Assembly: GCA_050289385.1 (NCBI GenBank)
Contig: JBNKFQ010000107.1
Location: forward strand, 1-5,497
DNA: 5,497 nt
DNA from: JBNKFQ01 sp050289385
GTDB taxonomy: Bacteria > Pseudomonadota > Gammaproteobacteria > Pseudomonadales > Porticoccaceae
Direction: 5' to 3'
A program made the translations under genes and the position numbers. The notes beneath the pieces are model-generated. The model saw only the letters and a list, made by a program, of their open reading frames with translations, was not told where the DNA came from and did no database searches. This document shows, in pieces, positions 1-5,497 of the stretch (its first letter is position 1; each line of letters starts with the position of its first letter).

Positions 1-540
1 CGTGGCCAGGCCTTTTTTTCGGTTAACAAGGATTCCGGCCGGCCATTCAGTGTCAGCACCGGTGATACCCGCGCCGTCGTTATCGGTACCCAATTTGACG
101 TACGCCGTGGTCCGGCGGATATTCGTGTGGCGGTATTGGAGGGGGCGGTCAAAGTGAGCAAACCCGGTGTCAATACAGACGAACAGACGTTAACAGCAGG
201 ACAGGAAGCCATTTCGGTCGCCAATGGCGCTATTGTCAAACAGAGCAGCTTCCAACGGGCGGGCGACTGGCGCAGCGGTCGTTTTTCCTACAACGATGCC
301 TACCTGCGAGATGTGGTGGCAGACGCCAACCGTTATTACCGTGGGCGGATACTTATGGCCAGCGAGGATTTACAAACACTGCGGATAACCACTGCGTTTC
401 GACCTGCGCAAATTGACCAGATGCTCAATTCCCTGACTGCAGCGCTACCGGTCGAAGTAATACGTATGTCAGCGGGTGATGTTGTGTTGAGATATCGCGG
501 AAAAATGGAGGATGTGGATGACCCCGAACCTCATAACTGA
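1..540 (+). CDS. FecR-family anti-sigma/sensor protein, C-terminal part (5' end outside window)
   Basis: The frame is open from base 1 and ends at TGA 538-540, giving 179 visible residues. Residues 1-55 are the core of a FecR domain, beginning RGQAFFSV, then GRPFSV, then V-IGTQFDVRR and VAVLEGAVKV. These match the family pattern of a GEAfFdV strand, RPF, and GTxFxV. From about residue 83 (DWRSGRFSYNDAYLRDVV) to 170 lies the C-terminal DUF4974/STN-like domain usual in FecR relatives of proteobacteria. The N-terminal cytoplasmic sigma-binding region (DUF4880) and the single membrane helix must lie upstream of the window. In this family the periplasmic part senses the STN domain of a partner outer-membrane receptor, and the cytoplasmic part controls an ECF sigma factor of FecI type. 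The next gene on the same strand is an STN-containing TonB-dependent receptor, 142 bases downstream, which fits that pairing. An internal GTG at 127 could be mistaken for a start, but the homology clearly extends upstream of it. Confidence 0.9.
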   Translation, partial: RGQAFFSVNKDSGRPFSVSTGDTRAVVIGTQFDVRRGPADIRVAVLEGAVKVSKPGVNTDEQTLTAGQEAISVANGAIVKQSSFQRAGDWRSGRFSYNDAYLRDVVADANRYYRGRILMASEDLQTLRITTAFRPAQIDQMLNSLTAALPVEVIRMSAGDVVLRYRGKMEDVDDPEPHN

Positions 541-632
541 TGTCGGTTTTTCATTGATGCCAAAAAAAATTAATGCATATTTGTCCGATGACCACCTCTC
601 TGTCGTTATAAGGCTGAAGCATGCGAGCAATT

Positions 633-659
633 GGAAATACCGTCCGCTTGGCACGCTTC
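633..659 (+). promoter_or_regulatory. Candidate ECF (FecI-type) sigma promoter for the receptor gene
   Basis: GGAAAT at 633-638 matches the -35 element described for FecI-dependent promoters such as that of E. coli fecA (GGAAAT, about 17 bases, TC). A TC lies at 658-659 inside GCTTC, but the spacing is 19 rather than 17. Transcription would start near 665, just ahead of the ribosome binding site at 672-680 and the ATG at 683. The position between a FecR gene and its receptor is where such a promoter is expected. The motif is short and the spacing is imperfect, so this is a candidate only. The rest of the 541-682 gap holds an A-rich run (562-569) but no gene, terminator or operator that I can support. 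Confidence 0.35.
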
Positions 660-671
660 ACCTAATTCATT

Positions 672-680
672 GGGAGAGGA
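672..680 (+). promoter_or_regulatory. Ribosome binding site that fixes the receptor start at 683
   Basis: GGGAGAGGA lies immediately upstream of ATG 683, with the GGAG core about six bases from the start. The same frame is open back to 512, where an earlier ATG overlaps the end of the FecR gene. That start would add 57 residues with no signal-peptide character ahead of a normal signal sequence. The strong site here and the Sec signal starting at 683 decide in favour of 683. Confidence 0.75.
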
Positions 681-682
681 AT

Positions 683-3073
683 ATGAAACATCAAACACAC
701 AACGTATTGAATCGAGTAAGTCCGGGCCTGGCACCTTTGTTGGCGATAGCCTTGTCGTTGTCTTTTGCCCATGCTGAGGATAAAACCAGAAACGTTCTCA
801 TTCCGTCGCAGTCGCTGGCTACTGCATTGTTGGAGCTGTCTGAACAAGCCGATACCGTAATTACCGTGCCTCCGCACCTGGTAAATGGCAAAAATGCTCC
901 CTCGATAAAAGGCGATATGCTGCTGAGCCAGGCTTTAGACAAACTACTTTCGGGTTCGGGGTTGCAGTATGTTCAGAACCGGGATGGCGCCGTGACGATC
1001 TCTGCGATTGGCGCAATTGACTCAAGTGTTTCGACAGATACGGCTCGCAAACTCGAAAAAGATAGTAATAATACCGCTATTGAAGAAGTTATTGTAAGCG
1101 CACAAAAGCGCGAACAAAGTTTGCGCGATGTACCTATCAGTATTGTCGCACTGAGCGCCGACGAGCTTGAGGACAAACATATAAATGACCTGGATACGCT
1201 GGTGTTTTCAGTACCCGGCTTGTCAATATATAACAGTGGTGACTTTCGGCGTCTTATTTCCTTGCGCGGTGTAGCAAATATTGCCGGATCGTCTTCATTG
1301 ATCGGTTTGTATTTGGATGAAGTTTCAGTGACAAGTTATCCGGATATACAGTTCGATTTACGCACTTATGATCTGGAGCGCATTGAGGTGCTGCGCGGGC
1401 CGCAAGGAACCTTGTACGGTGGTGGTTCCGCGGGGGGAACGATCCGATTCATTACCAAAAACCCGCAATTAGAGGCGTTAGCCGCACAAATTGATACGGC
1501 AGCATCTTTCACCCAGGGTGGAGAATCCAGTCAAGAAATAAAGGGTATGTTGAATGTGCCACTCAATGACACCCTGGGTTTGCGTATTGCCGGCATGATT
1601 GAAAACCAAGGTGGTTGGGCAGATTTATCTCATCCCACCACCCCCAGGGAAAATACCAATGAGAGAAAGCTGGAAGACTTGAGAGTCAAATTACTTTGGG
1701 CGCCGACAGAATCTCTTGAGGTGAACACCACGGCTCTGGTTCATCACAACACAGGATCCAATCTTGTAGGTGAAAATGAGGATGGCACTTATATCACAGC
1801 CTTTGACAGTGCTATTGCACCAACTGTGGAAGACGAGTATGACATATTTAATATGACCTTAACCTACGATTTCGATGCCATGAGTTTTCTCAGTACCAGC
1901 AGTTATTTTACCTTGCACAAAAACGCCAAAAATGGCGGCGGGATATATGACGGCCTACATGCCCAATACAATTCTACCGATGATGCGCGCGGAGTTATGC
2001 AGGAAATGCGGCTGAACTCACTTGCCGAAAATGCGTGGCGATGGACGGCTGGGTTATTTTATCGAAAATTCGATTATTCGTGGCGCTTTCCCCAATATAT
2101 GTATGGAAATCCCGATAGTGTGCTGCCAGTTTATTCATTTGGGTCCGACGAACTGGATAAATCCTGGGCGGCGTTTGGAGATGTGAGCTTTGCTGTCAGC
2201 GAAAAACTGGAGTTGGGGGTAGGACTGAGATATTTCGAAGAAGACAGAAGCAGTTATTCTGTCCCATATTTGGTGGATGGCGTTGCAGTCGCGCCACGTG
2301 ACCTCAATACAGCGACCTTTACGGCAACCAGTCCGAGATTTTACGCAAATTATGATTTCAGTGACAATATTATGGTGTACGGCAGTATCGCCAAGGGATT
2401 TCGCAGCGGTGGCTTTACATTCTTTCCCGGATATCCCAACTACCAACCAGAACAATTATGGACGTACGAGGTGGGGACAAAACTTTCAGCTCTGGATGGG
2501 CGTCTGAGTGCCGAGCTTGCTTTGTACTACAGTGATTACAAAGATTACATTGTTCGAGGGCGAGTGACTCAGGGGCAGGCAAGTTTTTCTCTTGACTCAA
2601 ATGCCGGAGATGCAGAAATCAAAGGAATTGAATGGGGTTTCTCATGGTTTGCAACAGATAATCTGAGCCTCGTATTTAACGGTAATTATATTGATTCGAC
2701 CATTGCCAGGGTAAGTGTGGAAGACAGTCGTTACCAAGTGGGAGATCGCCTTCCGCAAACCCCTAAATACCTGGTGACGCTGGCGGCCAACTATGACTAC
2801 GTATTGGACGGGCGGCCCGGCTATGCGCGTCTTGATTACAGCCAGAGAGGTCGCGTGATAATGATCAACCGGACGTCCGACCCGATATTGACTGGCACGT
2901 CTGATGTACTTGGCATGTTGAACTTCAATATCGGTTGGCAGTGGAGTGATAGTATTTCGGTGGGCGCATTTGCGCAAAACCTGCTCAACGAGCGTGGAGC
3001 GGCCGATCCCAACACTTACCCGTCACGTTATCGCCCCCGCACTTTTGGGGTCAGAGTGGGTTGGGAACTCTAG
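683..3073 (+). CDS. TonB-dependent outer-membrane receptor with STN signalling domain
   Basis: The 796-aa protein is complete and of normal length for a TonB-dependent transducer. Residues 1-31 form a Sec signal peptide with a hydrophobic Leu/Ala core and likely cleavage after A29-H30-A31. Residues 37-108 are an STN domain (IPSQSLATALLELSEQ ... LLSQALDKLLSGSGLQY ... AVTISA). A Ser/Asp-rich linker leads to a probable TonB box, EEVIVSA at 134-140. The plug, about 148-261, contains VPISIVALSADEL, then LERIEVLRGPQGTLYG (231-246) and SAGGTIRFITKNP. The remainder is the beta barrel, with the conserved KGFRSGGF at 571-578 and a closing strand TFGVRVGWEL. The final residue is Leu rather than the usual aromatic. 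The protein should import a bulky ligand across the outer membrane using TonB energy and signal through FecR; the ligand cannot be deduced. It follows a FecR gene and a candidate ECF promoter. Two stop codons stand in tandem (TAG TAG, 3071-3076). Confidence 0.94.
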   Translation: MKHQTHNVLNRVSPGLAPLLAIALSLSFAHAEDKTRNVLIPSQSLATALLELSEQADTVITVPPHLVNGKNAPSIKGDMLLSQALDKLLSGSGLQYVQNRDGAVTISAIGAIDSSVSTDTARKLEKDSNNTAIEEVIVSAQKREQSLRDVPISIVALSADELEDKHINDLDTLVFSVPGLSIYNSGDFRRLISLRGVANIAGSSSLIGLYLDEVSVTSYPDIQFDLRTYDLERIEVLRGPQGTLYGGGSAGGTIRFITKNPQLEALAAQIDTAASFTQGGESSQEIKGMLNVPLNDTLGLRIAGMIENQGGWADLSHPTTPRENTNERKLEDLRVKLLWAPTESLEVNTTALVHHNTGSNLVGENEDGTYITAFDSAIAPTVEDEYDIFNMTLTYDFDAMSFLSTSSYFTLHKNAKNGGGIYDGLHAQYNSTDDARGVMQEMRLNSLAENAWRWTAGLFYRKFDYSWRFPQYMYGNPDSVLPVYSFGSDELDKSWAAFGDVSFAVSEKLELGVGLRYFEEDRSSYSVPYLVDGVAVAPRDLNTATFTATSPRFYANYDFSDNIMVYGSIAKGFRSGGFTFFPGYPNYQPEQLWTYEVGTKLSALDGRLSAELALYYSDYKDYIVRGRVTQGQASFSLDSNAGDAEIKGIEWGFSWFATDNLSLVFNGNYIDSTIARVSVEDSRYQVGDRLPQTPKYLVTLAANYDYVLDGRPGYARLDYSQRGRVIMINRTSDPILTGTSDVLGMLNFNIGWQWSDSISVGAFAQNLLNERGAADPNTYPSRYRPRTFGVRVGWEL

Positions 3074-3140
3074 TAGTTGCTACCAGCGAATATTTTGATC
3101 CATGCGAGTCAAAGGCAACCGTAGGGCAGCTTGATGCTAT

Positions 3141-3746
3141 ATGGCTGTCTTTGACTTTATCGTTGAAGTCAGCTACCAGGATGACCGGCGGACGCTACGC
3201 CTGATTCAGGGCGAGGCATTTTTTGATGTCGCGCCCGACAGTTCACGGCCATTTACGGTCTACGCTGGCACCGGCAGTGTACAGGCGCTGGGCACTGCCT
3301 TTTCGGTACATGTTCGGGGCAGCACGGTGGAAGTCGCCGTAACTGACGGGAATGTGCAGATTCGCTCCGCTGTTTCCCAGACCGCGCAACAGGCCGCCGA
3401 CAACGAACCATCGTTGGCCCAGGCGGGGCAGATGGTTGAATACAGTCAGCGGTCGAGCACTGTAAAAAATCTGCCAGCGAACGAGCTGAAACGCCTGCTG
3501 GCCTGGCGAACCGGCATGTTGATCTTTAAAGGCGAAACTCTGGCGTCCGTAATTGACGAAATTACTCGTTACGGCGATCAAAATATCGTCATTGCCGACC
3601 CCAATATTCGACACCTGGAAATTGGCGGGCGGTTTAAAATTGGCGATACGGATTCGCTGTTGTCGGTTCTTGAATTGGGTTTTGGAAATCGAGTGAGAAA
3701 AATCGACGAAAAAACAATTTATCTATTGGCGCAAAAGCCGGATTGA
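3141..3746 (+). CDS. FecR-family protein lacking N-terminal domain and membrane segment (probable 5'-truncated remnant)
   Basis: The 201-aa frame carries a FecR domain starting almost at its first residues: VSYQDDRRTLRLIQGEAFFDV, then SRPFTV, ALGTAFSV and VEVAVTDGNVQI (about residues 9-76). A C-terminal DUF4974/STN-like domain follows from LAWRTGMLIFKGETLASVI to IDEKTIYLLAQ (about 120-198). Full-length FecR proteins are normally over 300 residues and begin with a cytoplasmic DUF4880 domain and a transmembrane helix. Neither is present, no signal peptide is visible, an in-frame TGA sits at 3132-3134, and no good ribosome binding site precedes ATG 3141. As encoded, the product could neither bind a sigma factor nor reach the periplasm by a recognisable route. 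I infer a remnant left by deletion or rearrangement, although the remaining frame is undamaged, so the loss may be recent. It is a divergent paralogue of the FecR at 1-540, with similarity obvious in the FecR core and weak in the C-terminal domain. The 67 bases between the receptor stop and this frame contain nothing I recognise. Confidence 0.8.
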   Translation: MAVFDFIVEVSYQDDRRTLRLIQGEAFFDVAPDSSRPFTVYAGTGSVQALGTAFSVHVRGSTVEVAVTDGNVQIRSAVSQTAQQAADNEPSLAQAGQMVEYSQRSSTVKNLPANELKRLLAWRTGMLIFKGETLASVIDEITRYGDQNIVIADPNIRHLEIGGRFKIGDTDSLLSVLELGFGNRVRKIDEKTIYLLAQKPD

Positions 3747-3760
3747 TTGTCGTAATCGAA

Positions 3761-3771
3761 GGGTCAGAGTG
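3761..3771 (+). repeat. Left 11-bp target-site duplication of the MITE-like element
   Basis: GGGTCAGAGTG here is identical to 4042-4052. The two copies abut the outer ends of the inverted repeats exactly, and the match does not extend by even one base on either side. That is the signature of a target-site duplication. Eleven bases is within the range known for IS4-family elements. Confidence 0.8.
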
Positions 3772-3789
3772 GAATGGCGCTTACTTAAG
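3772..3789 (+). repeat. Left terminal inverted repeat of the MITE-like element
   Basis: GAATGGCGCTTACTTAAG pairs with 4024-4041 with three mismatches, at positions 4, 8 and 11 of the repeat. It directly follows the left target-site duplication. Confidence 0.78.
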
Positions 3790-3798
3790 GGCGGTCGC

Positions 3799-3826
3799 AC
3801 GTCGCACGCTATACGTCGCACGCTTT
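3799..3826 (+). repeat. 14-bp tandem repeat inside the element
   Basis: ACGTCGCACGCTAT (3799-3812) is followed directly by ACGTCGCACGCTTT (3813-3826), 13 of 14 bases identical. GTCGCAC also occurs twice in a row at 3794-3807. The unit recurs inverted at 3913-3925: TACGTCGCACGCT at 3812-3824 is the exact reverse complement of AGCGTGCGACGTA. The inverted pair could form a 13-bp stem enclosing the middle of the element. Confidence 0.8.
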
Positions 3827-3861
3827 TAAGGCCGGTCCAACGCTTCTTCGCACAAACCTGA

Positions 3862-3887
3862 TGCCCCGTAACAGTGCCCCGTAACAG
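3862..3887 (+). repeat. Perfect 13-bp tandem duplication inside the element
   Basis: TGCCCCGTAACAG occurs at 3862-3874 and again, without a gap, at 3875-3887. A shorter echo, ACAGAGG, follows at 3884-3890 and 3894-3900. The pair lies in the part enclosed by the 3812-3824/3913-3925 inverted repeat. Confidence 0.85.
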
Positions 3888-3912
3888 AGGGCTACAGAGG
3901 CATGTTGGTTTT

Positions 3913-3925
3913 AGCGTGCGACGTA
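3913..3925 (-). repeat. Inverted copy of the internal repeat (stem partner of 3812-3824)
   Basis: AGCGTGCGACGTA is an exact reverse complement of TACGTCGCACGCT at 3812-3824. A second inverted pair lies further in: GCATGTTGGT (3900-3909) against ACCGACATGC (3991-4000), one mismatch, G-U compatible in RNA. These show that the element has palindromic structure beyond its ends. Confidence 0.75.
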
Positions 3926-4023
3926 CGAAAAATAGTTTTACCATTCCGGCGCCGAAGGCGGTCCGAAGGACCGAGCGACAGCGAGTCACTACCGACATGC
4001 GACCATTTAACGTCGTATTCAAG

Positions 4024-4041
4024 CTTAAGTCAGTGCCGTTC
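4024..4041 (-). repeat. Right terminal inverted repeat of the MITE-like element
   Basis: CTTAAGTCAGTGCCGTTC is the imperfect reverse complement (15/18) of the left end at 3772-3789. It is followed immediately by the right copy of the 11-bp duplication. Confidence 0.78.
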
Positions 4042-4077
4042 GGGTCAGAGTGCTTGAAAAATCAAGCACTCTGACCC
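4042..4077. repeat. Perfect 16-bp-stem hairpin between convergent genes; target of the element insertion
   Basis: GGGTCAGAGTGCTTGA (4042-4057) and TCAAGCACTCTGACCC (4062-4077) are exact reverse complements around an AAAA loop. C4041 and G4078 would add a 17th pair, but C4041 is the last base of the inserted element. The first 11 bases double as the right target-site duplication (4042-4052), so the hairpin was the insertion target. It lies 10 bases past the stop of the receptor on the minus strand and, before the insertion, just after the FecR remnant on the plus strand. It could therefore stop transcription from both sides. Neither side has a clear T-tract, so it is not a classical intrinsic terminator. 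A REP-type dispersed palindrome is the main alternative: GGGTCAGAGT resembles, from memory, sequences near REP-associated tyrosine transposases. Confidence 0.8.
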
Positions 4078-4087
4078 GCTGATCCAG

Positions 4088-5497
4088 TCAAAAGTGATAT
4101 TTAACATCTACACCCACCTCGCGTGGCGACAGTCGCCAGGTGCCACCCCAGTCCTGATAGATAATCGCATCTTCGCCGGTGAGGTTTTTGCCAAAGACCT
4201 GCACGGAGACTTGCTCAAAATCCATACCTGCCCTCAGACTCCACTGTCCATAGGCCCCTGTTTTGGGAAAAAACCGGGTAACATCCGGGTAAGATCCACC
4301 GGAGAACGAGTAGTCCGAGCGAACAAAGCTCGGGTGCCCTGTTAACGAGAAATGGTACTCCAGACCAAGATTGCCGTTATATTCCGGCGCCAGTGGCAGC
4401 CGGTCGCCTTTGCCACCAATCTGATCATCCAGAAATTCCGTATCGTTGTAAGCGGTCCCCAAAGTGACTTCCAGGCTGGAAGTCAGTTGGTAGCGCACTT
4501 CAAGCTCCAGCCCTTGAGAGCGGGCTTTACCACTGTTGTTGGTGATAGAAAAATTACAAATGTCTGTAGTATCAGCGATGATTACGGGAATATCGCTCCA
4601 ATCAACACGGTACAGGGTTGCATTGGTTACAAGCCGATTATCCAGCCAAGCCAGCTTGGCGCCCAGTTCGTAATTCTCCGTGCGATCGCTGTTGACCTCA
4701 TCGGTAAACACGGCGTTGGTAAAATCCAGGCGGCCGTCTCCATCCACATCGCAGCTTGTCGACGGGGGAAGCGTTTGTCCTCGGCCAGGACGAAACCCTT
4801 GTGTCCACGCGGCATAAAGCATTGTCTCGTCATTGGGTGTAAACTGTACGCTTGCCTTCCAGGTATTACCTTGTTCGTTAACTTCCTGGAGTGCTGGAGT
4901 TTTTGATATTCCATACTGTCGGCCTTCCTCGGTATCTTTCCGGTCATAATCGAACCAACGGCCACCAAGTGTGACGCTCCATTGTTCGCTGACCGCATAG
5001 CTTACCTCCCCAAATAAAGCAACTTGACGCGTGGAGTCTGTATGCTGGAGGTCCCAAAATACAGGATCAGTCCCTGCCCACCCGACAGCCTCAAGTGATG
5101 CCTGGCTACCTATCCAGGTTCCAAGCGTCTTCCTTATAGCATCAACGTCCTCATAGTAGAGACCAGTCGTAAATTGAAGCGGGCCATTGAGTTGGGATGA
5201 CAACCGAAGCTCTTGCACGAATGCTTGCATTTCCTGCTTAGCACGAAACTCCCAGGCAAAGGGCCCGTAATTTGCGTCACCTGTTCGGTTGTTCTGATTA
5301 TGATCAATCCAGGTGGAAGCACTAATCAACGTCGCCCAACCCAAATCATAGTCGAGCATCCCGTGAGCAAACCTGAATGCTGCATCTCGGTAACCCGGTT
5401 CCTCTTCGAGGGCGATACCACGATAACCACCCGCATCCGGGTTAAAAGCCGAGTAGGCGTTGCGCGCTTCCAATTCATCCTTTTGATGCCCCAACAT
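4088..5497 (-). CDS. TonB-dependent outer-membrane receptor, C-terminal beta-barrel part (5' end outside window)
   Basis: The frame enters from the right edge and ends at TGA (4090-4088), giving 469 visible residues. All of it is barrel. Alternating-residue strands end in VGVDVKYHF, with the terminal Phe typical of outer-membrane barrel assembly. QELRLSSQ near residue 95, EVSYAVSEQWSVTLGGRWFDYDR, the GFRPG motif at 234-238, ENYELGAKLAWLDNRL and QGLELEVRYQL are hallmark TonB-receptor barrel segments. Several correspond to segments of the receptor at 683-3073, for example DVSFAVSEKLELGVGLRYF. The signal peptide, TonB box and plug lie beyond base 5497; the ATG at the very edge is an internal Met. 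One probable external loop carries DVDGDGRLD (250-258), preceded by Cys249, and another loop carries Cys314. The gene converges on the FecR remnant and has no visible link to it. Whether this receptor has its own STN domain cannot be seen. The substrate is unknown. Confidence 0.92.
   Translation of the reverse strand: MLGHQKDELEARNAYSAFNPDAGGYRGIALEEEPGYRDAAFRFAHGMLDYDLGWATLISASTWIDHNQNNRTGDANYGPFAWEFRAKQEMQAFVQELRLSSQLNGPLQFTTGLYYEDVDAIRKTLGTWIGSQASLEAVGWAGTDPVFWDLQHTDSTRQVALFGEVSYAVSEQWSVTLGGRWFDYDRKDTEEGRQYGISKTPALQEVNEQGNTWKASVQFTPNDETMLYAAWTQGFRPGRGQTLPPSTSCDVDGDGRLDFTNAVFTDEVNSDRTENYELGAKLAWLDNRLVTNATLYRVDWSDIPVIIADTTDICNFSITNNSGKARSQGLELEVRYQLTSSLEVTLGTAYNDTEFLDDQIGGKGDRLPLAPEYNGNLGLEYHFSLTGHPSFVRSDYSFSGGSYPDVTRFFPKTGAYGQWSLRAGMDFEQVSVQVFGKNLTGEDAIIYQDWGGTWRLSPREVGVDVKYHF

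Larger units (their letters stand above)
3772..4041. mobile_element. 270-bp MITE-like non-autonomous element (IS4-like ends inferred)
   Basis: The element starts GAATGGCGCTTACTTAAG (3772-3789) and ends with CTTAAGTCAGTGCCGTTC (4024-4041). The reverse complement of the right end, GAACGGCACTGACTTAAG, matches the left end at 15 of 18 positions. Exact 11-bp direct repeats flank it. The interior has no credible coding sequence; the frames crossing it have no recognisable protein character. It is instead full of short direct and inverted repeats, including tandem pairs at 3799-3826 and 3862-3887, an inverted pair 3812-3824/3913-3925, and two small GAA-loop hairpins at 3950-3960 and 3960-3972. Such an element would be moved in trans by a transposase encoded elsewhere. 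The duplication length and the end sequence suggest an IS4-family transposase, but this family assignment is from memory of the style of ends and is not proven. Confidence 0.75.

Noticed and set aside
581..612. Possible sigma-70 promoter (TTGTCC ... TTATAA) before the receptor
   Set aside because: Spacing of about 19 and a weak -35 make it no better than chance in this AT-rich gap.
512..682. 57-codon upstream extension of the receptor frame, starting inside the FecR gene
   Set aside because: It has no signal-peptide character and would bury a normal Sec signal. The strong ribosome binding site at 672-680 points to ATG 683.
3799..3887. CRISPR-like array
   Set aside because: The units are 13-14 bp, directly adjacent without spacers, and only two copies each.
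3723..4022. 99-aa minus-strand frame across the intergenic region
   Set aside because: It runs through the MITE repeats and the end of the FecR frame. Its composition is Arg-rich and repeat-driven, with no recognisable domain, so it is not a transposase remnant I can support.
3874..4074. 66-aa plus-strand frame inside the element and hairpin
   Set aside because: It crosses the insertion boundary and half of the hairpin, so it cannot be an ancestral gene. No ribosome binding site or domain is seen.
4042..4078. Classical rho-independent terminator
   Set aside because: The stem is perfect, but neither strand has a T-tract following the hairpin, so I list it as a palindromic repeat with a possible termination role only.
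4352..4906. 184-aa plus-strand frame opposite the second receptor
   Set aside because: It is the antisense of a clear TonB-receptor barrel and has no independent protein signature.

Overview
The window looks like chromosomal DNA of a Gram-negative proteobacterium with a large TonB-dependent uptake repertoire. A marine or environmental gammaproteobacterium of the Cellvibrionales/Alteromonadales type is my best guess. That rests only on the outer-membrane receptor style (an 'EEVIVSAQKREQSLRDVPIS' type TonB-box/plug start), the FecR-receptor gene order and moderate GC, so the taxonomy is weakly supported.

Layout, left to right. Positions 1-540 (+) hold the C-terminal part of a FecR-type anti-sigma/sensor protein whose 5' end lies outside the window. 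A 142-base gap follows, with a candidate FecI-type (ECF sigma) promoter and a good ribosome binding site. Positions 683-3073 (+) encode a complete 796-aa TonB-dependent receptor with signal peptide, STN signalling domain, TonB box, plug and barrel. Positions 3141-3746 (+) hold a second, divergent FecR-type frame that lacks the N-terminal cytoplasmic domain and membrane segment, and is probably a remnant. Positions 3747-4087 contain no gene but are highly structured: a 270-bp MITE-like element (3772-4041) with 18-bp imperfect terminal inverted repeats and an exact 11-bp target-site duplication, inserted into a perfect 16-bp-stem hairpin (4042-4077). Positions 4088-5497 (-) hold the C-terminal 469 aa of a second TonB-dependent receptor, which runs off the right edge and converges on the FecR remnant.

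How the parts work together. FecR1 plus the STN-containing receptor form the recognisable core of a cell-surface signalling system. In known systems of this kind, ligand binding at the receptor is relayed by the STN domain to periplasmic FecR, which controls an ECF sigma factor that activates the receptor gene. The sigma gene would be expected upstream, outside the window. The ligand (iron chelate, heme, glycan or other) cannot be read from the sequence. The second FecR and the convergent receptor suggest a receptor-rich locus that has undergone rearrangement. The most informative non-coding signal is the MITE insertion and its palindromic target. I see no RNA genes, CRISPR array or complete transposase gene.
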